From assembly GCA_965243625.1 (NCBI GenBank), contig CBDEVI010000002.1, positions 1,364,001 to 1,428,000 of the forward strand: a stretch of DNA of 64,000 nucleotides, read 5' to 3'. Position numbers and translations under genes: made by a program. The stretch comes from JAJECS01 sp965243625. Lineage in GTDB: Bacteria > Chloroflexota > UBA11872. A model generated the notes under the pieces. It did no database searches. It saw only the letters and a program-made list of their open reading frames with translations, and was not told where the DNA came from. Below are positions 1 through 9,005 of this stretch, in pieces; within the stretch, counting starts at the first letter, position 1; the number at the start of each line of letters is the position of its first letter.

Positions 1-17
1 GAAAGGGGACTTGAACG

Positions 18-413
18 ATGAGGATTAACCTGGCCGGCGTCTTCGTAGACGACCAACAGAAGGCGCTTCGCTTCTACACGGAAACGCTTGGCTTCCAGGT
101 CAAGCACAACATTCCCTTGGGCGAGTACGCCTGGATCACGGTGGTATCCGCGGAAGACCCGGAGGGGACGGAGTTTCTGCTTGAGCCCGATGCCCATCCC
201 GCGGTCCGTCCGTTCTTGAAGGCGATTGTGGCGGACGGTATCCCCAGCACCTCCTTCGCGGTCGACGACGTGCAAGCCGAATACGATCGTCTCGTGGAAA
301 AAGGCGTGCGATTCGTACAGCCGCCAACCGACCTCGGGACAGTCGTTACGGCGATACTCGACGATACGTGCGGCAACTTGATCCAGATCATGGAGGAGAA
401 ACCTCAGCCGTAA
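18..413 (+). CDS. VOC-family (glyoxalase/bleomycin-resistance fold) protein
   Basis: A 131-residue protein, the usual length for a single-module vicinal-oxygen-chelate protein. The N-terminal half has the typical VOC opening (VFVDDQQKALRFYTETLGF), and the second half closes with a DTCGNLIQI strand. This is the standard beta-alpha-beta-beta-beta module duplicated once. Members are metal-dependent lyases, dioxygenases or antibiotic-binding proteins, and the substrate cannot be read from sequence. An AAAGGGG-like ribosome site sits about 8 bases upstream of the ATG, which supports this start. The downstream 140 bases hold no gene. It is probably cytoplasmic and monocistronic, although the upstream side is cut by the window edge. 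Confidence 0.9.
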   Translation: MRINLAGVFVDDQQKALRFYTETLGFQVKHNIPLGEYAWITVVSAEDPEGTEFLLEPDAHPAVRPFLKAIVADGIPSTSFAVDDVQAEYDRLVEKGVRFVQPPTDLGTVVTAILDDTCGNLIQIMEEKPQP

Positions 414-552
414 CGATCATGAGCGGTCGCGCCAGCCCCATGTGTCGTGGCCGGTCACCGATCGCAACGGGTCGCACCCGAGCATGGAAGCCACGACTTG
501 ACGGTTGCCGGGAGGTCGAGCGCCTGCCCAGCTGAACTGACAAGCGAATCAC

Positions 553-604
553 GGTGCCGAGGGCGGGACTCGAACCCGCACAGCCCGGAGGCCACTAGCC
601 CCTC
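553..604 (-). pseudogene. 3' fragment of a tRNA-Leu gene
   Basis: Read on the minus strand this has the end of an anticodon stem, a long class-II variable arm (GGCC-tcc-GGGC), a perfect T arm (GCGGG TTCGAGT CCCGC) and a tRNA-Leu type acceptor 3' side (CCTCGGCA). The 5' half, which should begin GCCGAGG, is absent from the next 100 bases. It is therefore not a functional tRNA. It may be an attachment-site remnant left by an element that integrated into a tRNA-Leu 3' end. The GRDSNPH-type open frame across it is a well-known tRNA artefact. Confidence 0.6.
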
Positions 605-832
605 AACAGAGACCAACCCACCGCTGGTCACCACAGTAGCGTCTCGATTCAACTTACTGCCCACGGTTGCCGTAACGTCCGCAGGCTAGTAAACCCGATC
701 CGCCAAATGCGGTTTTCAAACCACCGAAATCCGGTGACAATTGCATTTTATCCGATTATCTCGGCTATGCCTAATCCCCCAGCCCCGTTCTGACACGGCT
801 TTCGCGCTCTCACTCGCGGGTGGCACTGGTCA
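605..832. other. Intergenic, no gene seen
   Basis: An AT-richer stretch (around 690-780) between the tRNA fragment and the PIN remnant. No credible coding frame, promoter pair or terminator hairpin was found. Confidence 0.5.
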
Positions 833-1095
833 TCAATCCGCCGCGGCCTCCGTAGACGGGTTAATCACCCGTAGGCCACCATAGTCCTGCTCCGCGCTGA
901 AGTGTTCGGAGTAGATGGCCTCGCACCCTGCAACACGCGCTGCGGCGAGAATTGCCCCGTCCCAGTAGGACAATCTGAACCGGTGGCTGACGGTAGCGTC
1001 GGCCTGAAAGACCTCCACGGTCATTGCTTGAATCGGCAACGTGAGGATCGGCTCCAGGAACTTCAGCGTCTGGTCGTGGCTCGGGCAACCTGGCC
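833..1095 (-). pseudogene. C-terminal half of a VapC-like PIN-domain protein
   Basis: The minus-strand frame ends with the typical PIN C-terminus: FRLSYWDGAILAAARVAG, then a SE-x(n)-YGGLRVINP tail. In PIN nucleases this segment carries the last acidic metal-binding residues (the D of SYWDG and the E of the SE motif). The upstream half, with the first Asp and the central Glu, is missing. The reading frame can be followed back only to about 1095 (HDQTLKFLEPIL). A TTG at 1039 opens the longest frame but is unlikely to be a real start. No antitoxin is adjacent. It is a decayed toxin-antitoxin remnant. Confidence 0.55.
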
Positions 1096-1165
1096 GCGTG
1101 GCCTGGTGTTAGAACTCTCGAAGCACGTGTACGGAAACTGCAAGCTCAGGCTCCGAGAGCAGTTC

Positions 1166-1190
1166 TAGGAAACCTCCGAACAGCTGGGGT
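1166..1190. repeat. IS5-type terminal repeat (3' end of the element)
   Basis: The sequence CTAGGAAACCTCCGAACAG followed by CTGGGG lies just past the 3' end of the broken transposase. A near-identical copy (one change, C to T) lies at 38715-38739 beside a second fragment of the same transposase. Their matching position next to the same gene end identifies it as the element terminus. The opposite terminus was not found. Confidence 0.5.
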
Positions 1191-1314
1191 ATCTGAGCGC
1201 CGGGGCGCTCATGTGGTGCCGGGATCCTCGCGTGGGGTACCCCGCTTGCTCGATCCGCCCGTCGCGCGGTGCGTGGAGCCGCAATCTGCCCCGCGCGGGG
1301 CACAATGCGCCCGC

Positions 1315-2125
1315 TTACGCGGGCGCGGCGCGCTCCGCGAGCAGCAGATTGGCGAAACCGAATAACAGGCACCGCCGGGTGCGGTTCTTGACCAAGCCCC
1401 GATTCCGCACCTGCCCGTAGCCAAAGTGGCGCTTCACATACAGGAACGGATGCTCCGCCTTCACCCGGATGGAGACCTTGCGCTGCTCCGCCTCAGCGGC
1501 GGCGCTACCCGGCGCCAAGCGCCGCCGCTTTCCCCGGCGTATCGCAACCTGCCAGTCGATCGCCCGGCCCTGATGCTCCGGACGCCGGGCCACTCCGTCG
1601 TACCCCGCGTCGCCCCACACTTGAGTCTCGGCGCGGTGCAGGAGCTGCGGCACTTGCGTGATGTCCGCCACGTTGGCCGCCGTCGTCGCCACGCGATGCA
1701 CCAGTCCCGTGTCGGCGTCCACCCCGATGTGCGCCTTCATCCCGAAACACCACTGCTGGCAATTCTTGACCTGACACATCTCCAGATCGCGCGCCTGGGC
1801 GCGGTTCTTCGTCGACGCGGGCGCGTCGAGGATTGTCGCGTACACGATCGACCCTCCCGCAGACGCAGCCCCTGCGTCGCCAGATGCTGGGTGATCTCGG
1901 CAAGCAGCCCTTCACCCAACTGGTGCCGTTCCGGCAGGCACCGGAAGTGCAGGTCGTGGTCTCATCCGGCCGCGGGTCCCGCGCGGGGTAGACGGGGCGG
2001 ATGCGCGCTTCCAGCCGCGCCCGGGGCAGCAACGCGTCCATGCGCCGCGGAAAACGCTCCGGCCGCGTCTGGCGCGGCTGGCCGCCATACTCCACCACAG
2101 CAAATGCGCGTTGCGGGTGCATCGA
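1315..2125 (-). pseudogene. IS5-family transposase, frameshifted and internally deleted
   Basis: The intact C-terminal part (1315-1845) reads as an IS5-family DDE transposase: ATILDAPASTKN with the first catalytic Asp, FGMKAHIGVDADTGLVH, DAGYDGV with the second Asp, and an EHPF-x-KRHFGYG segment carrying the catalytic Glu. N-terminal pieces lie in other frames: QTRPERFPRRMDALLPRARLEA near 2100-2030 and LGEGLLAEITQHLATQGLRLREG near 1915-1850. About 40 residues of the normal N-terminal domain are missing between them. At least two frame changes plus this deletion make the gene dead. A related C-terminal fragment is at 38864. Confidence 0.75.
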
Positions 2126-2159
2126 GGGTCTCACCGGATCTTCGGCACGCCTGAGCAAA

Positions 2160-2508
2160 GACCCCGCCGGCCGCCCCCCGGATTAGGTCAGAGCTTTCCC
2201 AGCTAATTCGGATGAGTCGCGATCCGTGGTGCTGCGTTCCGCAAACCAGCGTGCGTGCCACCGGCCCGAGCACGCGCTCCGCGTCCTACCTTCCGGCGTA
2301 CCCAGGCAATGATCCCGTCAGCTAGCAAAGAGCGTGGGCTGCTCTCGGCCGCCTCGTGCACCAGTCCCAGGTCGGTGACGCGCAGCAGATTGGCAATCTC
2401 GACACCGATGGCCGCCAGCGTCGCGACCGATGGCTGCGACTCATGCCGGCCATCGCGGCGATCCCCCTGATTCACAAACAAGATGCAACACCTGGCGAAG
2501 GTGCGGCC
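2160..2508. other. Unassigned stretch between IS remnants
   Basis: An open frame on the minus strand (2203-2523) runs through here, but I cannot relate it to a family and its composition looks like shadow coding. No RNA gene or clear repeat was seen. It is probably more transposon debris. Confidence 0.4.
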
Positions 2509-2610
2509 ATGGGGCGCCGCCATTCACGGCTCACCATTGAAGAGCGGTGTGATTTGGCCCGACGCCACGCCGCCGGCGCCTCGATCCGCCAAATCGCGGC
2601 AGCGTCCTAG
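2509..2610 (+). pseudogene. N-terminal stub of an IS30-family transposase
   Basis: The 33-residue frame starts MGRRHSRLTIEERCDLARR and continues HAAGASIRQIAAAS. This is the N-terminal helix-turn-helix opening of IS30-family transposases (MGR-x-YSHLSLEER...SIRQIAAAL). A stop follows immediately, and none of the integrase-core domain is present. The fragment ends exactly where the block shared with the other operon begins. Confidence 0.6.
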
Positions 2611-2851
2611 CCAGCCAACGGCGGCAGGCGCCCGTCGCAGTCGCGTGGGGCCAGGGGTGCCCGCGCTAGGTCCAGCGATCCGCCCCTGAAGCTTCCCCCA
2701 CGCAGATGGCAAGACATCGGTGCTTGACGACTAGTCACGCGTGTGGTTAGGTGCTTTCCCACCAATGCAATAGCACCATTCAACTCTTGGGCATCGAAGC
2801 ATCGCGGGCGACCAACGGAGGTCACCCGGCACAGGGCCGCAGCGGCGTCGC
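2611..2851 (+). promoter_or_regulatory. Conserved upstream block with sigma-70-like promoter, left operon
   Basis: This block aligns almost end to end with the reverse complement of about 38105-38335, upstream of the inverted paralogous operon. Both copies contain TTGACG-N17-TTAGGT (here -35 at 2724-2729 and -10 at 2747-2752), followed by a conserved leader with TCTTGGG, ATCGCGGG and AACGGAGGTCAC. The GGAGGT at 2817-2822 is too far from the ATG at 2852 to serve it directly and has no start codon at the usual distance. The leader may have another regulatory role. The promoter call is inference from paralogue conservation. Confidence 0.55.
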
Positions 2852-5800
2852 ATGAGGTCCCTGGCACCGGCCCTCGCCGCCTCTTGGCGCCAGGCCCGAT
2901 GGTTGTGCAACGTCGGTCGCGAGGTGCGGACCCGATGCCGGGTGATCGGCACGGGGCTGGCGGCGCTGGTCCTGCTGGGCGTCGTGGTCATCGGTGGCCA
3001 GGAGCCGGTGGGGGCGCAGGGGTCTGAGGCCGCAGCGATCGGGCTTTGGCTCAGCGACCTGAGCGGCTTTCCCACGCATACGACGGTGGACGGCTTCACG
3101 GTGGAACTGTCCAATCTCACCGCGACCGAGGACTACAAGGTCACGGTGTTGAGCGACAGCGCCGGCCTGGGAATCGGCGGATGCGGCACGCCGTCGCAGA
3201 CGGAGACGGTGACGGGCGTGGAGGCCCACGACCTGAAGTTCCTGGTGTACGCCTGTGCGGTGGGTGAGGCGACAGTGACGGCGGAAGTGCGGTTGCGAAA
3301 CGCCAATCGCCCGGTGGCGTCGATAAGCCAGCGCGTGGTGGTGGAGGCGCTGCCCGAGGAAGTGATTACCGCCTCAGGAGAGAGGTTGCGGACGGCGACG
3401 CTGCGGACGGCGACGCGGTCGGGAACGCCGGGAATCGTGCCGAGTATCAGCTTCTACGACGTGGAGGACACCTCGTTCAAGGTGCGGTGGGGCACCCCGA
3501 GTGATGGGGGTCGGCCGCTGACGGGCTTCGGGCTGTTGATTTGGATCGCACCGCACCATCCGCCGTATAGCAGCGCGCACGTGGTCGGGCCATCGGTGCG
3601 CAGCCATCACTTTGTGGATATGGATCCCGATACCACGTATAGCTTCCGCATTCACGCGTGCAACGGCCAAGACAGTTGCGGGTTTTGGACCGACCCGCCG
3701 AAGACCGTGACGACCAAGTCCGACGACTCGACGGAGCCACAGCCGCCACAGCCGCCACAGCCGCCCACGCCGCCGCCAATCGAAGGAGCCCGGCCACCGA
3801 GCAAGGTGAGAAGTCTCGACCATACGGGAAGCGGCCAAAACTCAGTGACGCTTGGGTGGGATGCGCCTGAGGTCTCGGGCAGCGCCGAGCTGACGGGCTT
3901 TCACGTGCAGCATAAGGACGTGGGGACATCCGCCTGGCCGCAGGGGTCGGACGTGGTGACGCCGGGGACGGTGAGGACATGGACCATCGGAGGGCTGACT
4001 AATGGCACTCCGTACAACGTGCGGATTCAAGCCTGCAACGGGGACTCCGAGTGCGGCGACTGGACTGTCCTGGGCGAGGAAACCATCAATGACTTGAGCG
4101 ACGACTCCGCCATTGCAGGACACAAGGTGGGTAACGCGCGGATTGAGGTGGCCAAGACCACGATCGACATCGGGGAGCGGCTGCAGGTCACCGTGTACGA
4201 CATCCCAATCGGGGAAGTGGCGTACATGAATCTGTACGGATCGATCCAGCCCGAGCGGCAGTGCCCGACGCGCAGTCGCGATGTGGTGCCACGACGATTT
4301 GGCCAGCCATCGACGGGCGGTTGGTACGACTCGTTCCGGATCGACGGGTGCCCGGATGGAGGCAAGGGATACATCCGGGTGACGAATCAGGACGAGTCGA
4401 AGCTCTACGCCTCGGTCACGATCACGGTGCGCGGACGGCCGACCCCGGTGGGGAACCTGACTGCGCGGTCTGAGAACGGGCAACTTCGTATCACCTGGGA
4501 GGCACCGGCGGACAGCGGCGGCACCGCCTTGAGAGACTACAAGCTGCAATACAAGCAACAATCGAGCACCACGTGGGGCAGTGCCATCACGGTGCACCTT
4601 GCTACGGATCCCGAATACATCATTTTCGGCCTAAGCAACGGCACCGCGTACGACGTGCGCGTACAAGCCTGCAACCAGGACAACCGCTGCAGCGCCTGGG
4701 AGGACACCAGCGGCACGCCGTCCGATGGCAGCGTGACCGAACCGGAGATGATCGATGAAACAGTGGAGGGAGATTTGGAGACCATATCGTCGGGAGCGGG
4801 GACTGCGACCAGCCTCTGCGGGCTCAGAGTGGAAACTGCGTGGGGCCCGCCACAACACCTCGACATTTTCCCACTTCCGGAGCGGAAGGCACTCTTGTGC
4901 TGGTCCCCCGTCATGACCGCCAGTATCTACATGATTCAATCAGCACAAGTAGCTACCTCGGGAACAAGCGCACCGCTGTCCTGGGACAACGTCGCTGCAG
5001 TAACTCTGCCATTTCCTCCGCCGCCAGGAGCCAAGTTGCCAAACTGGCTTGAGCTTGATTTAGACGATCTTGCGGGTCTAGCAAGTCCAACTAAGGAAGG
5101 GATCGGGCAGCGCCCCGGATTTCACATTCGGGTTAGGGCAATTAAGGGTACGGCGGTTCGGGACAGCAAGGGAATCATCATCATAGACTCGCCAATCACA
5201 ATAGCCGATGCTTCAAGTTCATCTGGAAATGGTAAGGCTAAGCTTGCCTGGAACCCGATCGATCACGCGACTGTGCTGAATGATTCCGGAGCCGCTGCCT
5301 ACACCGGAGGTACATATTCCTTCAGATATCGACAATCCGCCACTGATCATAGGCAACCAGACTGGCAGCCAGGAGACTACAAGACCGTCCAAACGATCAA
5401 CCGGGACGAAATGAAAGAGCCTGATACTATCACCGGACTCGTAATTCGATCACTATATGCAATTCAGCTGCGATATACCGACGACGATCCGGCTAACCCA
5501 GAGGTTTTATCGGCCCGTGATGTCTACGTCTGGCCGTCAGATGAACCAGCCGATCACTTGAATATCTCCACTGGTGACAGTCAGCACAGCAGGATTGCCG
5601 GAATGCCGCTTGACTATCGGATCACAGAACGGACTGCCAATGGAGATCCGGAGTTGGTATACAGAATCTGCGGCGAGACGTTTGATCCCGAAGGTTTGAC
5701 GAGAAAGAACCAATGGCTGACGCTGATCAACAATGCCTTTCGCAGCTGGCAAGCGGCATTCCCTTCAGATCTTCTGACAATCACTTACTCGACTGATGCA

Positions 5801-6589
5801 TGTGCTGACTACGGTCCATTGATCACCAAGATATTCGAGGATCTCGGAGCTGAAGTTCGAGCCGCGATTGCGGCCGGAAAGCCACTTACAGACGAAGCAA
5901 AACGCAAGCATGTCGACGGGACGATCAGGCAAATCCGTACGAATCGCGCCATAGAATTTGGTGACGACCGTGACACACCATACGTCGTTCAGGATGTAAT
6001 CGATGAAGATTTATCGCTAAATGAGATATTGTTGTATGACGACAGCCCAGGGTCCGAACTGTCGTATCTAGCCCACCATGGAATATTTACAGGGCTATCT
6101 ACGCATCTGTTCAGCGGTATCCCGAGGATCGCGGTGGACGATATGTTCTTTTCCACGTTTTCAAATATATTAGGTCATGATCACAATTGCTGGTTTGATC
6201 ATGCCGGGATGCCTAATGGCGCGCTTATGTGTACGTTAATCTCTAGATACGATGACGATGAATCAGGCCGAACTGTAGTTACGAGCGATATCTTTATCAG
6301 ACGAAGTAAATTCGTTGGTACAACACTAGCAGTTCCGATGAGCGATGCCCGAGCAAATTGGTGCTTGAACGACGGAGATAAACTCAATACAGCCTATCGC
6401 AGTCTGTTGCATGAGATTGGACATGCCTTGGGGCACGGTGTCGAGGCAGAGGCGGGAGTTTCAGTTGGACAGGGTGATCGGCACCCAGCTGGCTCGGACA
6501 GTGTGATGAACTATAGCGGTGGCGAACCGGATTGCTCGCCCTATCCGCTTGATGTATTGGGCATTTATGCGTTGTATCAATCGCGCTGA
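2852..6589 (+). CDS. Secreted FN3-repeat protein with C-terminal metzincin-like protease domain
   Basis: A 1245-residue exported protein. A basic stretch and hydrophobic segment (about residues 30-50, ending VGAQ) form a long signal peptide. FN3-type modules follow around 190-285, 315-405 and 525-615 (repeated signatures such as YSFRIHACNG, YNVRIQACNG, YDVRVQACNQ), with a Pro-rich linker near 294-309. The C-terminal part ends with HEIGHALGHG at 1187-1196, then RHPAGSDSVMNYS. This is an HExxH zinc helix, a candidate third His about 25 residues on, and a Met-turn-like SVMNYS. The start is supported by the paralogue at 37992, which also begins M-x-SLA. The second half (from about 4740) is visibly AT-richer than the FN3 half. 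Protease activity is inferred. Confidence 0.85.
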   Translation: MRSLAPALAASWRQARWLCNVGREVRTRCRVIGTGLAALVLLGVVVIGGQEPVGAQGSEAAAIGLWLSDLSGFPTHTTVDGFTVELSNLTATEDYKVTVLSDSAGLGIGGCGTPSQTETVTGVEAHDLKFLVYACAVGEATVTAEVRLRNANRPVASISQRVVVEALPEEVITASGERLRTATLRTATRSGTPGIVPSISFYDVEDTSFKVRWGTPSDGGRPLTGFGLLIWIAPHHPPYSSAHVVGPSVRSHHFVDMDPDTTYSFRIHACNGQDSCGFWTDPPKTVTTKSDDSTEPQPPQPPQPPTPPPIEGARPPSKVRSLDHTGSGQNSVTLGWDAPEVSGSAELTGFHVQHKDVGTSAWPQGSDVVTPGTVRTWTIGGLTNGTPYNVRIQACNGDSECGDWTVLGEETINDLSDDSAIAGHKVGNARIEVAKTTIDIGERLQVTVYDIPIGEVAYMNLYGSIQPERQCPTRSRDVVPRRFGQPSTGGWYDSFRIDGCPDGGKGYIRVTNQDESKLYASVTITVRGRPTPVGNLTARSENGQLRITWEAPADSGGTALRDYKLQYKQQSSTTWGSAITVHLATDPEYIIFGLSNGTAYDVRVQACNQDNRCSAWEDTSGTPSDGSVTEPEMIDETVEGDLETISSGAGTATSLCGLRVETAWGPPQHLDIFPLPERKALLCWSPVMTASIYMIQSAQVATSGTSAPLSWDNVAAVTLPFPPPPGAKLPNWLELDLDDLAGLASPTKEGIGQRPGFHIRVRAIKGTAVRDSKGIIIIDSPITIADASSSSGNGKAKLAWNPIDHATVLNDSGAAAYTGGTYSFRYRQSATDHRQPDWQPGDYKTVQTINRDEMKEPDTITGLVIRSLYAIQLRYTDDDPANPEVLSARDVYVWPSDEPADHLNISTGDSQHSRIAGMPLDYRITERTANGDPELVYRICGETFDPEGLTRKNQWLTLINNAFRSWQAAFPSDLLTITYSTDACADYGPLITKIFEDLGAEVRAAIAAGKPLTDEAKRKHVDGTIRQIRTNRAIEFGDDRDTPYVVQDVIDEDLSLNEILLYDDSPGSELSYLAHHGIFTGLSTHLFSGIPRIAVDDMFFSTFSNILGHDHNCWFDHAGMPNGALMCTLISRYDDDESGRTVVTSDIFIRRSKFVGTTLAVPMSDARANWCLNDGDKLNTAYRSLLHEIGHALGHGVEAEAGVSVGQGDRHPAGSDSVMNYSGGEPDCSPYPLDVLGIYALYQSR

Positions 6590-6590
6590 C

Positions 6591-9005
6591 ATGGAGGGCC
6601 ACAGACGATCTATTTTAAATATTGCGACGAACGTCAGGTCCATGCGAGATGGGTTTCCCGCTTTGGTGTTGGTAGTGATGGTCGCCTATAGCTCGATTGC
6701 GTGCGGCTTTGCTAGGGGAGGTGAGAGAGGGGAAGAAGTGCCGTCTAGCCCGTCTGCGGTAAGGCCCGCTAAGGAAGTCACGTACGCGGCGGATAGGGGA
6801 GTTGCGATCGACGTTGCTCGAACGTCTGAATCGGTGGTGCCGCCTGTCAGCGTGGTTGAGGGGGCGTCGTCGGCAGTGGGTGCAAGGGTGCCGACGGAGA
6901 TGCCGTCGACATCGGCAGCGATTCATCAGCCGGCGGATTCAACGCCAGTGCTTTCGGATTGTTGGCCGGTCGAAGAGGATTCGGATGTGGCGCGAAGGAG
7001 GTACAACAACATCAACTTGTTATCTCCCCCATTCGACGACTCTTTGCAATGGAGTTGGGATGCATCGGAGATCTTCTTCAACCATGGGCCGGAAGTGCAT
7101 GCGGTAACAGTTGACGGAAGCCGCCTACGTCGGATCGCGAAGGCTTGGACGGATACTCCTGACGGCGAGGTTGCAGGGCGCGAGACTGCGTTTAATGTCG
7201 CCCCAGACGGCCTGCGATTGATATACACCTCGTGCGAATATCCCCGGCCCAGCGAGCGGCCGCGGCCGGAGGCGTGGGAACATCAGCCTGATCTGGTGGT
7301 TGCACGCCTCAACGGGGCGCAGGGCCAGCGGCTCACGACCAGCGAGGCTCTTGAGAGCTACCCCGTATGGTCACCCGACGGAATCCACATCGCCTATGTA
7401 GTCCTACGAGAGCCTCTCGACGAAGAGTCTTCCCTCTATGTCCGGTCGGCCAACGGAAACCTCAAGCGAATGCTTCAGACTGGCGTGGCCTACCGGCCGC
7501 CGGCCTGGTCGCCGGACGGGCGCTGGCTGGCCGTCACCGGGGTTCGCGGCGGCAACGCGGGGCGTCGGCCGCTATACCTCGTCGCAATGCCGGAGGGTTC
7601 AACTGCAGGTTCACGGACAATTCGACTCTCCGACGCCGTCAGTGGGGCGTCCTGGTCGCCGGACGGTGAGCGACTCGCGTTTGCGAAGTCAGACGGGCGC
7701 GATGTCGCGCTGTTCACCATCGCGGCGGATGGGACCGACCTGCAGCGGGTGACCACGATCACGGGCTGGCCCACCGGGACGAGCCAGAATCCGATTCCGA
7801 CGCGCACTTGGATCCAGACTGTGGCCTGGTCGCCAGACGGCTCGAAGATCCTGTTTAGCTGCTCTTCCGGCATCTGCGTGATCGAAGTCAATGGGAAGAG
7901 CGTGGGCCGTTCACCGAGGCGAATTGCGCGGGAAATCCCTCTGGCAGCGGCGTGGTCGCCCGATGGAACGCGGATCGCAATTAGTGTTGGCAGAAAGTCA
8001 CAGTCAAGCACCAACTTGGTGATCTACACCATGGCGCCGGATGGCACGAACCGGCGGACTCTGGTGGTGCAGGACGACGGCGGCACACTCCAATCGCTTG
8101 GTGCCCGACCGCGCGAGGATCCGGTGGATGTCACCGGGTGCGCCGGGGGAAGAGCCGTGCCCGCGCCCACGGCCAACCCCGGCTTGGTCCATGACTGCGA
8201 GACGCTCTTGGGTTTACGGGATGCTCTCGCCGGTTCCGCAGGGTTGAACTGGAGCGCAGATCGTGCCATCGGCGATTGGGAAGGGATCGTTGTCGATGGG
8301 TCGCCGCTACGGGTGACGGAGATCACCATTCAAGCGCGCGCACTCTGGGGAGTCATCCCGCCAGCACTGAGCGAGCTGGAACAGCTCAGAGTGTTGCAAC
8401 TCGGGTGGAACGGCTTGGGTGGGAGCATCCCACCCGAGTTGGGTCTGTTGATGCACCTCCGGGAACTAGGCCTGAGCAACAACTACCTGGGAGGGAGCAT
8501 CCCGGCCGAATTGCGCAGCCTGAGAAGTTTGACCGAATTGCACCTCGACTTCAACGACCTCAACGGTCCCATCCCGCCCCAATTGGGCGAAATGACCGAC
8601 TTGGTCGAATTGCACCTCGGCTTCAACGACCTTGCCGGTCCCATTCCGAGTGAATTGGGCAGGCTGTCGAAATTGCGGGGGCTGAGCCTCTGGTACGGCA
8701 ACCTGGGGGGAACGATTCCAGCGGAATTCGGGAAACTCGCAAGCTTGGAGAGTCTGACCCTGATGGGCAATCACCTGACGGGCGAGATACCGGCCGAACT
8801 CGGCCGGATGCGCAACCTGATGAATTTGGACCTCAGCGACAACCAGCTGACCGGGCCGATCCCAGCGGAGCTCGGCCAGCTAGGCAACCTCGGATGGGTG
8901 AGAATCGGCGGCAATTCGCTGACTGGCTGCATCCCGCCGGCATTGCTGGTGAAGTCAGACAACGATCTCTCCAGCCTGCGCCTGCCGACGTGTGAGCCAG
9001 GATGA
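6591..9005 (+). CDS. Lipoprotein with PD40/TolB-like propeller and plant-type LRR domain
   Basis: This 804-residue protein starts one base after the protease gene's stop, so the two are almost certainly cotranscribed. An alternative start is at 6642. The N-terminus has a hydrophobic stretch ending in the lipobox SIAC-G, predicting a membrane-anchored lipoprotein. The middle carries at least five PD40 repeats (VWSPDG, AWSPDG, SWSPDG and so on) typical of TolB-like beta-propellers. The C-terminal ~220 residues are LRRs of the GxIPxELGxLxxLxxLxLxxNxL type. A CETLLGLRDALAG cap precedes the LRR, as in both giant genes. The role is unknown; the folds suggest surface binding. The gene overlaps the next one by ATGA. 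Confidence 0.85.
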   Translation: MEGHRRSILNIATNVRSMRDGFPALVLVVMVAYSSIACGFARGGERGEEVPSSPSAVRPAKEVTYAADRGVAIDVARTSESVVPPVSVVEGASSAVGARVPTEMPSTSAAIHQPADSTPVLSDCWPVEEDSDVARRRYNNINLLSPPFDDSLQWSWDASEIFFNHGPEVHAVTVDGSRLRRIAKAWTDTPDGEVAGRETAFNVAPDGLRLIYTSCEYPRPSERPRPEAWEHQPDLVVARLNGAQGQRLTTSEALESYPVWSPDGIHIAYVVLREPLDEESSLYVRSANGNLKRMLQTGVAYRPPAWSPDGRWLAVTGVRGGNAGRRPLYLVAMPEGSTAGSRTIRLSDAVSGASWSPDGERLAFAKSDGRDVALFTIAADGTDLQRVTTITGWPTGTSQNPIPTRTWIQTVAWSPDGSKILFSCSSGICVIEVNGKSVGRSPRRIAREIPLAAAWSPDGTRIAISVGRKSQSSTNLVIYTMAPDGTNRRTLVVQDDGGTLQSLGARPREDPVDVTGCAGGRAVPAPTANPGLVHDCETLLGLRDALAGSAGLNWSADRAIGDWEGIVVDGSPLRVTEITIQARALWGVIPPALSELEQLRVLQLGWNGLGGSIPPELGLLMHLRELGLSNNYLGGSIPAELRSLRSLTELHLDFNDLNGPIPPQLGEMTDLVELHLGFNDLAGPIPSELGRLSKLRGLSLWYGNLGGTIPAEFGKLASLESLTLMGNHLTGEIPAELGRMRNLMNLDLSDNQLTGPIPAELGQLGNLGWVRIGGNSLTGCIPPALLVKSDNDLSSLRLPTCEPG

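Noticed and set aside
447..689. 80-codon ORF with GRDSNPH motif
   Set aside because: A classic spurious translation of the tRNA 3' end at 553-604.
2817..2822. GGAGGT as ribosome site for the FN3/protease gene
   Set aside because: It is about 30 bases from the ATG at 2852, and in the paralogue the distance is even greater, so it cannot set this start.
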